Source: Diphasiastrum complanatum | Lineage: Eukaryota; Streptophyta; Lycopodiopsida; Lycopodiales; Lycopodiaceae | Reading direction: 5' to 3' | DNA length: 64,000 bases | Assembly (NCBI GenBank): GCA_029204225.1 | Contig: CM055111.1 | Coordinates: 578,453 to 642,452 of the forward strand | Shown: positions 33,881-46,521 of the stretch, one piece after another | Position numbering within the stretch: the first letter of the stretch is position 1 | Layout of the letters: each line of letters opens with the position of its first letter | Notes under the pieces: generated by a model | The model's database searches: none | Told to the model about the DNA's origin: nothing | The model's input: the letters and a program-made list of their open reading frames with translations, nothing else | Translations under genes and position numbers: made by a program

Positions 33881-34546
33881 TGTCAAATTTCAGAGTTTAA
33901 GGACTGAAATTGATCTACAAATGATCACAAAGAGTGATTGGTAGCTTGGGATCTTGATCTATATCAAGACTAGCTTCCAAATCTAGCTTCTACTTGACAA
34001 TCTTTGTGATTCCAAGCAAGAACAATAAAAAAAGATGATCCACGGATTCACACGTGTGAAGTACAGCTACTTTATGGCCTGATAACAGAGAAATAGTTTA
34101 CTTATCATTTACTAAGCATTCATCCACAAAGAAAGTGCTTAAGAGAGCAAAAAACAAAGATTGCTTCACAAACCAAGATTTCTCATTATTCGCTCAACAA
34201 TGGATCCATCATGGATCAAGTACCAAATCACCATAATCTCTCTCTAAGCTGCATCCAGCATGTGTGGGACAGCTCATTGTACTCATCCATATCCACTTTG
34301 GATAAGATCTATCAAGTTTGCCACATCATCCATTGGTGGTTTGTGTTGACCTTCTAGATTCCTACAATGTAGGACCTAACTCCTATAATTTAGGAGATGT
34401 CATATTAGACTCAAATGAAAGCTAATCAAAATGGATTTGAATATTACAAGTGTCATTTCACACGTGTGGACAGGTCCTCACACGTGTGGATTCACATAGA
34501 TGTCAAAATACATCAAAAACCATGTGAAAATTGCTTAATTCTAACA
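33881..34546 (-). repeat. 5' LTR of the nested copia element
   Basis: 666 bp, matching 30026-30692. Exact CACACGTGTG palindromes lie at 34049, 34459 and 34479, more than in its partner LTR, where two sites have mutated. Confidence 0.96.
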
Positions 34547-34551
34547 GAATG

Positions 34552-34782
34552 CATAGCAAAGGGATTTAAATAAAGTAGATTGTTTAAATTAGATGCTAAT
34601 GTTGCAATGGAGAGTGTGAACATGGCAAAGGTGGAGATCACCAATATGTATCAATGGCACAAAAGGTTGGGCCACCCCAACTTCAAAGCTATGGAATCCA
34701 TGTGTGCAAAGGAGCCTGCACTTGGCCTCCCCAAGAGCTTGGAAAAATGCAAAAAGCATTGTGAGGCTTGCAGAAGTTATAT
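34552..34782 (+). pseudogene. outer copia element, pre-integrase fragment
   Basis: Directly after the second gaatg copy the plus strand reads RLFKLDANVAMESVNMAKVE, YQWHKRLGHPNFKAMESM and CKKHCEACRS. This is the pre-integrase domain of the element whose LTR and primer site lie at 29.19-29.89 kb. Only about 150 bp of leader separated them before the nested insertion, so this outer element also lacked gag and protease. It breaks off at about 34782 into unrelated minus-strand ORF sequence. Confidence 0.88.
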
Positions 34783-35663
34783 GATATCATCTGGCTCTTC
34801 TTTAGGATCTCCTTGAGCTTTCTTGATAATGTATAGCCGCCTCTAGTCTTACTATCCCAATATTTTTGGATGAAGAGCATCGACTGCTTTAAATCAGGTA
34901 CCGAGAAAACTTTGTTGTACCAATGTTTGTGTACCACCACAAGATCAGGAAGGTTGTCGAAGGGCCATGGAGAAACGATGGAAGTGGATGGAGGATCAGA
35001 TTTGGGGGGCGAAGAGGTGGTGGGGGGTGATGAAACGAGAGGGAGTGGAATGGCGTGAGGTGGTGAGGTAGCGCGAGTGGAGAGGTGGCGCGAGGAGGAG
35101 TTGTGAACTCGAGAGGACACATGTTAGGATTGACTTTAAGGGAGCTTATTTCTTCTGCCTATGAGACGTACTGAAGATCCTGGTCGAAGGTGAGGTCTCC
35201 GCCAGTTTGGAGGTCAAAATGTGGAAAGGAGAGCTGGAGCTCCTGATAGTCGAAGGTGGATGCGGATTCAATTGAATGAAAAGTCATAGATCTGGCATGG
35301 ATGCCTGATGGATGGATCTTGAACAATGGCATTGTAATGTGGCAAGGCTGCATTATAACAGTTGATGAGGGTGGCGAGGTGGTATTGATGGCAATCATAG
35401 TAGAGGGTCCGGAGCTCGTTATATGTGAGATGAAGTGCTTCTGGAAGGGCAGCGACGGTGGTGTGGCAGTGCTTAATGTGCTCTAGGAGGGCATCGATCG
35501 GCTTCTCTATTCCTATTGATTGGTACTCTAGCGTGTATCTCGTACCTGCTGGTGTTGTGAAGATAAAGGGATGAATGGAGGTGAAACAAAGAGAGGGGGT
35601 TGATGCATGTGATCTAGCTCCAATTGGAAGCAACGATTGTGCAAAAAATTGATAATGGCACAA
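34783..35663 (-). pseudogene. unrecognised protein-coding remnant
   Basis: Two minus-strand frames join with interruptions. 35663-35268 (131 codons) reads IHPFIFTTPAGTRYTLEYQS and IDALLEHIKHCHTTVAALPE, with several Tyr/His/Cys positions. 35120-34783 reads a Ser/Pro-rich linker (about 50 residues) and then WPFDNLPDLVVVHKHWYNKV and YWDSKTRGGYTLSRKLKEIL. Composition is more balanced than the surrounding DNA, which supports former coding. I do not recognise the family; it begins exactly where the outer copia element stops, so it may belong to another transposon. Confidence 0.4.
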
Positions 35664-37326
<1,663 letters not shown>

Positions 37327-37338
37327 TGGTATCAAAGC
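37327..37338 (+). other. primer-binding site, tRNA-iMet type variant
   Basis: TGGTATCAAAGC follows gaca. The next 200 bp of leader repeat the word gtatcag or atatcat several times. Confidence 0.8.
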
Positions 37339-37609
37339 ATTCTATTATAGTATCAGTGCTAGATCACTACTTCTCTATCTGAACCATCACGGTATCAGAC
37401 TTGTGATCTCTATCAAGGCCTAATACTTTTGATATCATAGCAAAGCTCTAATACATGATATCTTCCACGATATCAAATTGATATCATGTTCTTCAGTTCC
37501 TTTCATCTTTGCAGTATCAGAGAATTGATTTTCTGTTATTGGCATTAATACATCTTAGCATCATCGATACAATAATTGACAGACTAAGTTCCAGATAGAT
37601 TCTCAAAGT

Positions 37610-38040
37610 AAAGTTGGTCTTACTGTAGACAAGCTGAATGGATCCAATTATCATTTGTGAAAATTTAAGATGAAGACCTTGCTAATCGCCAACAAGTTAT
37701 GAGATGTTGTTATAGGTACATAAGTAAAATCTGAAGACAACACAGAAGACTCAATCGAAGGATGGTTAAGCTTTCATGCTTTTTATTCTCAATATATCAG
37801 ATACATAGATTGGACACATAGCTGAAGCTAAAACTTCAAAAGATGTTTGGGACATCCTGAACTCACTATATGATGTGAGAGACGTAACTACTAAGTTACA
37901 TCTACGAAGAAAATTATTCACATTCAAGATGTCCACAATAACCATGAGATCAAGGATTGCCGAATTCTCCAAGCGAAGAATGCAGCCAAGCAACTTGATC
38001 AACAGAAAACATAGTTTCATCATCTCTCTAGGTCGAAGTT
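37610..38040 (+). pseudogene. copia Gag, heavily decayed
   Basis: The sequence reads GLTVDKLNGSNYHL, a stop, then KFKMKTLLIANKL, the N-terminal copia Gag motif. After shifts it reads the region around DVRDVTTKLHLRRKLFTFKM near 37875-37930. No CCHC knuckle is readable. Several stops and frame changes occur within 430 bp. Confidence 0.7.
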
Positions 38041-38299
38041 GACGAAGGCTCATTCATGGTCAAAGACCAAAGCACATTTTTGGATGATTCATGGTTTTTT
38101 TGATTCTGGAGCAACTCAACACATGACCAATCAACGTGAGATTTTCAACTCCTACATGCCTTACAGCACGAAGAAATTTGTTCATCTTGGTGACAATAGT
38201 ACTCACACTATTGAAGGTGAAAGTACTGTAAGATTGCGATTCCAACATGATCAATTCAAACTACTATCAAAGGTCTTACATGTAGAATTACAGATTTAG
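38041..38299 (+). pseudogene. copia aspartic protease
   Basis: The 86-codon frame reads FFDSGATQHMTNQREIF with the active-site DSGA intact, then VHLGDNSTHTIEGESTVRLR. The flap and C-terminal part degrade after 38299. Confidence 0.88.
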
Positions 38300-38390
38300 G
38301 TCATAAGATAGAATTTGAATCTGATCAATGCAAAATTATCGATAGGAGTAATAAGATCCTAGCACTCGGCAAGAGGCATAATTACTTATA

Positions 38391-39741
38391 TTGGCACATT
38401 GTTATTCTGAGTCTAGTCAAGCCTTGAAAATCTCTGTTCTAGTCAATAAAGCATTATTATGGCATCATCGCTTAGGACACTTGAATTATGCATCTATTCT
38501 GAACATGTCTAGACAATCCATGGTTCTCGATCTCAACTATCCTTCAGGTAAGGTCGATCTCCTTGTCTATCATAATTGCATCTTTGGAAAGCAAGCTAGG
38601 ATTCCTTTTAGATCAAACCATATGCATGCAGCAAAAGGTCTGTTAGATGTTGTTCATATAGATATACGTGGATCTATGCAAACTCCTTCATTGCTAGATG
38701 CATAAGTATTTCATTACTTTTATTGACGAATTCTCCACAAGAACAACTGTTTATTTCATTAAGCAGAAATTAGAGGCTTTCATCAAATTCAGACAATTCA
38801 AAGAGCATGCTGAGAATCAAACTGGCAAACGAACCAAAGCATCGAGGTCAGATAATGGGAGAGAATACATCTCCACCGAATTCAAGGAATATTGCCTTAA
38901 CAACGGCATTGAGCAACAATGCATTACCTCCTATTCACCTCAGTCAAATGGTCTTGCTGAGAGAAAGAACAAAACCTTAGTTGAATTGGCAAAGTGCATG
39001 TTATCACATGCGACACTTTCGAAGTCCTTTTGGGCTGAAGCTATTTCAACAACAACGTATATTCAAAACAGATGTCCTACTAAAGGTCTCTCAGACAAAA
39101 CACCAGTCAAAGTTTGAACAGTTACCAAACCTTCTTTATCAAACCTACAAGTTTTTGGATGTACTACTTTTGTGCAAATACCTCATGATCTCAAGAAGAA
39201 GCTCGACTTCCAGAGTATCAAATGTATTTTTATCAGCTACACTACTTTAGATCAAGCCTACAAGTTGTTCGATTCCATCGAGTCGAAGATATTCACTAGT
39301 CAGGATGTCATCTTCACTGAAGATCAGTTTCAAGACCTCAAAGGAAAAGGTAGTCCCCAGGTAGCCGACCTGTTAGATTCTCCTGACACATTGAATTTTC
39401 CAGTTTCTCAGTTGATTATTCCCATTGAAGGTCCAAGCTCTTCTATTCTTGACGAACAACAAATCAATAGAGAATCAGAAGATGATGATGTTGCAGTTCA
39501 ACAACTACAGTATGATGGAAATGATCAACTTCCTCTATTACCTAGAAGATCATCAAGGACTAGCAGACCACTTGTGAGGTATATCGATGAGTCTGCAGCC
39601 TACCTTGTTCAGGAATCGACGTCTGTCCAAGAGACACTCAGTCAACTTGACTCAAAACTCTGGAACGAAGCTACGAATAAAGAGTATTCATCGCTTATCA
39701 AGAACCAAACATGGACAATTGTCGAATTACCTGCTACTTGA
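38391..39741 (+). pseudogene. copia integrase
   Basis: The pre-integrase motif ALLWHHRLGHLNYASI is at about 38451-38500. The core carries all three acidic positions: VVHIDIRGSM, SRSDNGREYIS and NGLAERKNKTL. It is split over frames 38391-38705, 38698-39117 and 39172-39741, with a stop after SLLDA and another after TPVKV. The C-terminal LQVFGCT, FISYTTLDQAYKLFD and TSQDVIFTED motifs and the acidic linker to reverse transcriptase are readable. It belongs to a different copia family from the 13.8 and 30 kb elements. Confidence 0.9.
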
Positions 39742-40578
39742 AACATAGTTGATTGCAAATGGATTTTCAAAGTCAAGTACAATGCAGATGAAAGCATCAG
39801 CCAGAGAAAGACACGACTTGTTGCCAGAGGATTTTCTCAGGTATACAACATCGATTACACTAAGACCTTTAGTCCAGTAGTCAAGCATTCTTCTATTCGA
39901 CTTTTACTATCATTTGCCGTTGCAGCAGATTTGAAAATATATCAAATGGATGTACAGACATCATATCTCAATGGAGTTATCAAAGAAGACATTTACATGG
40001 TGCAACCCAAAGGTTATATTATCGAGGGTAAACACAATCATGTGTGTAAACTCCATAAGGCAGTTTATGGCTTGAAGCAATCTGCTCGAGCATGGTTTCA
40101 AAGAATCAATACTTTCCTTATTGATCATGACTACACACCTGGCTCTTCAGATTCAAATGCTTACTTCAAAGTAGTGCAACAGTCTTTTATCATTATCACT
40201 TTATATGTGGATGATATGTTGCTTTTCAGCAAAAGTATCGATCTGATAAAAGAGGCCAAGACAATACTATCTTCCGAATTCGACATGACTGATCTGGGCG
40301 AAGCTCATTTCTACCTTGGTATACAAATCAACAGAGACAAAAAATAGAAGTTAGTCTACATTACACAATAGAGGTACATCTACAATAATTTAGTCAAATA
40401 TAATCTGATTAATTGCAAGTTAGCTCTCTCTCACCAATGGAACCAGGTCTCAAATTGTCAAAGGACCATTGTCCCCAAACAATTCATGAGAAATAGCAGA
40501 TGTGTGAGTATCCTTACCATTCTATTATAGGATATCTTATGTACGCCATGATCTATACCAGGCCAGACATAGCAGGAG
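39742..40578 (+). pseudogene. copia reverse transcriptase, ends at a chimeric junction
   Basis: Reads CKWIFKVKYNADESISQRKT, LVARGFSQVYNIDYTKTFSP, MDVQTSYLNGVIKEDIYMVQ, AVYGLKQSARAWFQR and the catalytic LYVDDMLLFSKS, then DLGEAHFYLGIQI. After a stop at 40345 the connection region is still readable in shifted frames: MEPGLKLSKDHCP, then IIGYLMYAMIYTRPDIAG near 40535-40575. There the element breaks off before RNase H proper. Confidence 0.9.
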
Positions 40579-40708
40579 GTATGCATGTAGAGCTGTAACC
40601 TATTTATTGTTGACCTGCATGGGGATTGCATGTGCTCATGCACTGGATCCTACTCTCTATATATTGAGGTAGAGACTATCCCGTCGACGACTTGGTCTAG
40701 GTTACCTG

Positions 40709-41431
40709 ATGAGCTCTTCTCCTCTTGTTGTCATTGATGATAGTGCACATGTTGATGCTACACTATTTCGTCAGGTAGTTGGAAGTTTAATATATCTTAC
40801 GACTACATGCCCTGATATCTGCTATGCTGTAAGTTTGATTAGCCAATTCATGTCATCATCCACTATGGACCATTGGAAAGCTGCAAAAAGGATTTTGAGG
40901 TATGTGAAAGGTACACCTAACCTTGGTCTAATCTACAAAAGACAAAGTGTTTTACCTAAGTTGCAAGGTTATGTTGACGCTAATTGGGCAGGAAGTATAG
41001 ATGAGAGAAAGTCAACAACAGGTTATGCCTTCAATTTTGGTAGCAGTTGTTTTTCATGGTCTAGCAAGAAGCAAGATACTATTTCTCTTTCTTCCACAGA
41101 AGCCGAATATAAAGTGTTGAGTTTTGCTACCCAGGAAGTTGTTTGGCTATGTAAGTTGTTATGTGAGATTGGCATGAAGCAGGTAAATCCCACTGTTATT
41201 TTCTGTGATAGTCAAAGTGGAATACACTTGGCTAAAAATCCTATCTTTCACGCAAGGACAAAATATATTGAAGTGAAATATCACTTTGTGCATGAAAAGT
41301 TACAATCTGAAGATATCAGTATTGTACATTGTTCTACGTCATTACAAGTTGCTGATATATTTACAAAAGCTTTAAGTAAAGAAAAGTTTGAAACTTTTAG
41401 AGCCAAACTTGGCATAGACCTGGTCATGTAA
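40709..41431 (+). pseudogene. copia RNase H and connection region of a second family
   Basis: The 240-codon uninterrupted frame begins SSPLVVIDDSAHVDATLFRQ, then VVGSLIYLTTTCPDICYAVS, repeating the connection motif already present at 40535. RNase H motifs follow: GYVDANWAGSIDERKSTTGY, ISLSSTEAEYK, IFCDSQSGIHLAKNPIF and HARTKYIEVKYHFVHE, ending ADIFTKALSKEKFE and GIDLVM. All acidic core residues are present. Because the connection motif appears twice and the two copies differ, this piece comes from a different element than the sequence on its left. Confidence 0.92.
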
Positions 41432-41756
41432 AAAGCCTTTACTTGTAATACTATTGTGGAGGTATGTTCCATGAATAGAGTAAACTCTAAAATAAGAAAA
41501 GACGTTGATCATTGAGGGAGAGAGTTAAAATAGCAATGATCGACTTATACAGTGCTTTCTTATTTCGACGGCACCACGTGTGCTTAGTTCTAGAGTTATC
41601 GAACCATCTTTCTTTTACGAGCCCTTTGAGTGTTTTTAAGCAACTTATCTTTGTACTTACGGATGAGTGTGAACATACAGTTTGTGGGAGAGCAATTATG
41701 TTGTCTTGTCTTATTGCACTTGACGTTGTGTTGTGGTGATTGATTCGGTCAGGTTT
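41432..41756 (+). repeat. probable 3' end and LTR of the 40.7 kb copia piece
   Basis: A purine-rich ttgagggagagag at 41511-41523 has the look of a polypurine tract about 80 bp after the stop codon. The following 230 bp contain cacgtg and would be LTR, cut off at 41757 by a minus-strand copia fragment. No partner LTR was found, so the limits are estimates. Confidence 0.45.
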
Positions 41757-42163
41757 TTAAACTGTATTCTCAACTATAATGCTTGAAGACACTTTTGGAA
41801 TGTTCCCCTCATCAAAAATGACATCTCTACCAACAATCACTTTGTTAGTAGAAGGAATGTAAACCTTGTAGGCTTTACTTATCTCACTATATCCAACAAA
41901 AATACCTTTCCTTGAAGATGGATCCTCCTTGGTCCTATCATCAAGAGTAATGTTGACATAGTGCATCCAAAAGTTCTTAGAAAGTTGACACTCGGCCTCC
42001 TCTTGAATAGCATCTCAAAAGGTGTCCTTCCATCCAAAATAGCACTCGACCACCTATTGTACAATAAATTGGCACACAACAAAGCTTGATCCCAAAATTG
42101 TTTATCAAGATTAGCACTTAACCTCATGGCTTTAGCCCTCATTAGAGGAGTTACAAACATCAA
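41757..42163 (-). pseudogene. copia integrase C-terminal fragment
   Basis: The minus strand reads RAKAMRLSANLDKQFWDQAL, NLLYNRWSS, PFEMLFKRRPSVNFLRTFGC and, after a shift near 41960, RKGIFVGYSEISKAYKVYIP and VIVGRDVIFDEG. It covers the end of the integrase core and the C-terminal motif only. Confidence 0.88.
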
Positions 42164-43054
42164 AAGGGCCGTCTAAGAAATGCCATGTAGGACAAAAAAA
42201 AACGCCGGATTTTAAAACTTCGACGGACTTTCAGGTCCAGTTTAGCTTAACCTTACTAGTAATGTGTAGTTAACATGACACGATTATGATGTATGCAACT
42301 GCGACTTAGAGAACCTATGACGCTCATTAACTAACTTTTTTAAATTTGAAAATGAGATTGTGTCCCTCGTTTTAACTAGCGAGAGAATAAACATAGAATC
42401 TTAGGTACGTCATGGATGAATAATAGTGTCTATTTTCTTTTTGGTCTGTCATCTGATGTTTTCGGAGATGTCTCAGTTTCATCTACACGTTTTTTCCCCT
42501 GCCGAGAATGCTCCGATAGCTAAAAGAGGAGTAGTGAAAGAATCCACAGTTTTTCCACTTGATATGATCGCTCATAGAATCACTTAAAAGCTATTTCTCT
42601 CTTAATTTTAGACCTCTACTTTTTAAGAATTTTTTATATACAAGACAATTGGATTAAGATCCATATAATTTCTTCCAGTAGAGAACTAGGTTCTGAAGGA
42701 TTGTTTAAGTTGTATGAATTCATACTTCCATTTCATGTTTTCAGTTTTCAGTTTTCAGTTTGCATGAAACACAAGAGGACTAGTCTAGAAAAAACCTTAA
42801 ATCCTCACATCATTAGAGGAGTTCTAAATCCAAAAAAGACCCTTTGTAAAGAATTTTTTATATTTTTTCTCAATTTTTTCTTACACATGGACCAATCAAA
42901 ACACTCAAATTTGAAATCTACGTAACGTAACTTTTTGAGTCCACATTTTGATTCCACACTAAAAATGGCATAACTTTTTAGTGATAAGTCCAAATTTAGC
43001 AAAGTTTGGTGCATTAAAAAGCACTCGACAAGGGCTTTCCAATGATATGTTTTC
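42164..43054. other. unassigned insertion between two copia fragments
   Basis: About 890 bp with no coding similarity separates integrase and reverse transcriptase fragments that are in the wrong order. It contains AT-rich sequence and the triple cagttttcagttttcagttt near 42738. It could be a solo LTR or a non-coding transposon. Confidence 0.4.
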
Positions 43055-43683
43055 TTACCAGCTTCGCAAGGGGTGATGGAAGGTTTGCACTCTGCCATGA
43101 AATCTCTCCAATATCTCGCCCACATACTTGTTTTGACATAACCTGATATCACTGCTAGTTTGCCATACTTCGACACCCAAGCAATAGTGCATGAGATCTA
43201 AATCTGTCATCTCAAATTGCTTGCATAAGTTGGCTTTGATAGAACGAGTGAGGTTCTCATCATTGCCAGTGATAATAATATCATCAATGTAAAGTACAAT
43301 CAAGGCAATGCTGTCATCATTTATAAGAACATAAAGGTTTGGATCTGAATTTGTTCTTACAAACCCATGAGAAAGAAAGTAATTGTCAATGCGTCCATAC
43401 CATGTGCGTGGCGCTTGCTTAAGGCCATAAAGTGCTTTGTTAGTCTACATACCTTCTGTTCTTGCCCTTTTGCCATGAAGCCTTGCGGTTGGACCATGTA
43501 AACTTCTTCCTCTAAGTCACCATTCAAAAATGCAGACTTCACATCCATTTGATGGATCTTCCACCCAAAATGAGATGCTAAGGCAATGATAAGGCGTAGC
43601 GTAGTCCACTTAGCCACTGGAGCAAATGTCTCTTCATAGTCAATTCCTTTGCTTTGCTCATAACCCTTCACTATGATCTTCAA
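43055..43683 (-). pseudogene. copia reverse transcriptase fragment
   Basis: The minus strand from 43683 reads VKGYEQSKGIDYEETFAPVA, LASHFGWKIHQMDVKSAFLN, LEEEVYMVQPQGF and, after a shift near 43360, LIVLYIDDIIITGND (YIDD in place of the usual YVDD), then LDLMHYCLGVEVWQ and KYVGEILERF. On this strand the reverse transcriptase precedes the integrase fragment, opposite to copia gene order, so the two are not one collinear element. Confidence 0.9.
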
Positions 43684-44139
43684 ATTCTTGAACTTGAAAT
43701 TTGAATGTGAAAAGAGAGAACAAGAATGATTACCCTTTAGTCATTACCCATGGATGAAGATAAGTTGTAAACACATCGATCAGATCACAATACAATTACA
43801 ATAATAAGCGCATGATCCTACTTACAGATTCAAAACAATTGCTATGTTATGAATATCTCTCTCTCTCTCTATGATCACTAACTCTAAGGAGTCAGCTACT
43901 ATAAGACCCGTTCTGGTTGTTTGATCTCTGACAGATGACTTATGATGACACTTACAATGACTTGATCTATCTGATCTAATTATTTATTTTTCCTGTCTTC
44001 AATCGCTCATATACATTTATAGCAGCTGGAAGACCTTGTATTATTCTAGCTATACATTTACAAGATTGATTAACAGCTGATTAACTACCTAATTAGACAG
44101 TTGTTATTGGAGCGTGAAGACGTAGACAGTCTGTACATG
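43684..44139. other. no gene recognised
   Basis: Intergenic; a short CT run near 43857-43871. Confidence 0.5.
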
Positions 44140-44600
44140 GAAGACTGTATATTTATGCAAAATGTCGCCTATGTTAAATCCCGTGTAAATTTGCAATGTC
44201 GCCTGTGCAGTATCCCATGTAAGACTGTAGTGTCAGGTTTTTCACCTTTTATTGTCGCTTGTCAGAAACTGCAAGGAAAAATGCAGTGTCATATTTTTTC
44301 GTCTTTTTCGTCTGTCAGAAACTGCATGTAAAAATGTAGTGTCGCATTTTGCTCTAATGGTCGTCTGTCAAAAACTACATGTAAAAATGCAATGTTGCCT
44401 TTTTCACATTTTTTAAAAAAAGCGTCACTTTTCTGGAAGTGTCTAGATGGCCCAAAAACAACTTAGATAAGTGTCGCTAAACACCTACTTGCAAATTAAG
44501 GTAAAAATAAGCGACAATGTCGAGTGTCGGGTTTTTTTGCCTATGGAAAAACCCAAGTAAAAATGCAGACTGTGGCGACAATTAGTTCAAATATGTAGAT
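44140..44600. repeat. TGCAGTGTCGCATTTTT subterminal-type repeat
   Basis: The words actgcatgtaaaaatg, agtgtcgcattttt, ttttcgtctgtcagaaact and gtgtcagg recur about six times. The 26.57-26.77 kb block contains the same words in reverse complement. An ORF at 44101-44331 is a reading of the repeat. Confidence 0.7.
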
Positions 44601-44813
44601 TGTTAGAAAACAGTTCAATTTCTGTAGGTTGCATTTGAGAGAGTAAAAATCAGTGAAGGAAGAAGGACTATTGGGATGACTAGGAGTTAGATTAAATTCC
44701 AACAGATCAGTGATCATAAATGTGCAGGAAGAACCTTGAAATAGAAATAGTATTCATGAAGGGAAAAATTGTGGACTTAATTTCCAACACCTCGGCCTTC
44801 TCTCCTTTAGACT

Positions 44814-45340
44814 TATCCCCAAACTTCTCCTATTGCAGGCACTTCCCCCAATCCACTCACTTCTCCTCGACTCAATGCCACTCCTCTTGACACTCCCTTT
44901 GCCGCCTCTCCATCGACTAATGTCTTGTCATCTTATGACCCTAGAAGCACATAGTTAAGGATGACTGTGGTGCACGTGCCATTACTCGCATAAGGCAACT
45001 CATGCATGTTGTCTTCAACAAGGATAAATTTAAGGACTAGCGCAAACAATATCATAAAGATAAGAATTGTAAATTGACCAGTTGTATAGAGAGTTTCCAG
45101 TCCCCTCCCCTGATATGCAATTTGATCGAAAATGGATGTTGAGCCGCATGGGAGGCATGATGAGTCACTACAAACCGTCCCATGTGCACAAGGAAGACTG
45201 AAGATTTGCGAGAAAGGAATATCGAGACAATCTAGATCGCTTCAAACAAAAATGAGAGGTAGCCAAAAAGTGATTGGAGACTACAAGGCCTTCTCACTTG
45301 GGTAGTGAGGGCTAGGGTTCTTTTGATGCCCATTTTGTAA
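44814..45340 (+). pseudogene. truncated copy of the transposase-24-like gene, core part
   Basis: The nucleotide sequence parallels 20330-20890: ctcaatgccactcctcttga, acactccctttgccgcctct, then GAR-type ITRIRQLMHVVFNKDKFKD, the Cys/Met-rich stretch with MGGMMSHY and the final GSEG.GSFDAHF before a GTAAGT donor at 45336. Stops and small indels are frequent. It carries the part missing from the 26.8 kb copy. Confidence 0.65.
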
Positions 45341-46508
45341 GTCTTCCACCCATTGATCAAACAAGCATAAGAGAGTCATAAATAAAATTGTCCAACCAGG
45401 TGTTAAAATTAAAAAACAATCCATATTGATTTCTTGACCTGCTACAAATGTTGTACCATGCAAGTATGTAGCTCATTAATGAAAAATGCCAAGTTTGGCC
45501 TACATAGAACTCGAGCTACATGGTTATGTATTGTCTAGCTTGATAAATGCAACTTGCATATTATTTGTAGACATAGAATTAGCATGATTATGCTTGTAGA
45601 AACTCGTGGCAACTCACATGCGTTAATTGTAAGTGATCCATAGTGACATGCAAGGCATGCACAAAGTTTATTGGACACATGCATGATGATTTGGACATTT
45701 CTAGTTAGAACTAGTACACTTGTAAAAAGTTGGTAAAATTCCATGCATGACAAGTGACAAATGTCACATAGACTCTAGATGTCATTTTGGAATGGATAGA
45801 TATGGTTCTACCTCGAGCTACCTCAATCTCCATAAATATGTGTAGCTCTCCACACAATTGATAATGAAGAACCAAAGTTTTGTAGCTATCTCATGTCATT
45901 TTGGATCTAAACAAATATTGCTTGTTATCTCTCTAACTCTCTCTCTCTCTAACTCGTGTTGAGGCTAATGCTCATACATTGAAATCTTGTATTTTCTCAT
46001 TCTTTGATCATTGCTATTATATTCTGTTGATTAGCATGCTAGATTGTGGATTAGCCATTTCTTCTGAACTAGATTTTGTTGATCAATCTAGAATCAGGTT
46101 ATAGTGCCAATCACAAAGCCTAATTAAGATCAGTCACTCTTGTGAACATTCCCCACACGTGTGAATTCTGGATATTTTGTCACCAGGTTGGGTGCCCTAT
46201 CCACCTTGATTCAATTGACTATAACTTTTGATTGGGAGATCCAATCACTATGAAGTTAATTGCTACACAAACTAGACAAATTTGGATCACGTGGAAGAGA
46301 ACCACCAAAGTAAATTGTGTTGTCCTTCACATGTTTTTGAGCAGGGAAATCCGTACAATATCATAAATGATTCAATCCTTATGATTATGAACCCTTTTGA
46401 TCCAATTTTGCTTGAGATAGCTTGGGAGGTGCAAACTAGTCTCTCTAGGTCTTGATTTTCAAAGAATCTTTCAAACTTTGGATGATACAAGCATCAAGAG
46501 CTTAGGTA
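45341..46508. other. no gene recognised; leader-like sequence on the right
   Basis: 45.78-46.2 kb has LTR-like features (cataaatatg, a CACACGTGTG at 46154, cactcttgtg as in other LTR ends). 46.2-46.5 kb should be the leader of the minus-strand element whose primer site follows. No gag is readable. Confidence 0.4.
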
Positions 46509-46521
46509 GGCTTTGATACCA
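46509..46521 (-). other. primer-binding site on the minus strand
   Basis: On the minus strand TGGTATCAAAGCC follows the LTR end CA directly. Confidence 0.8.

Larger units (their letters stand above)
30026..34546 (-). mobile_element. Ty1/copia retrotransposon, nested, gag-less
   Basis: Complete in outline: LTRs at both ends in the same orientation, primer site inside the right LTR, and polypurine tract aaaaattgaggag inside the left LTR. It is flanked by the 5-bp direct repeat gaatg (30021-30025 and 34547-34551). The LTRs differ at about 23 of 667 positions by hand count, so about 96.5 percent identical and relatively young. It encodes pre-integrase, integrase, reverse transcriptase and part of RNase H, but no Gag and no protease. 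Total length is 4521 bp. Confidence 0.96.

Noticed and set aside
37766-38053. 95-codon minus-strand ORF
   Set aside because: It is the complement of the plus-strand copia gag region.
43857-43871. Short CT run
   Set aside because: Too short to list as a repeat of interest.
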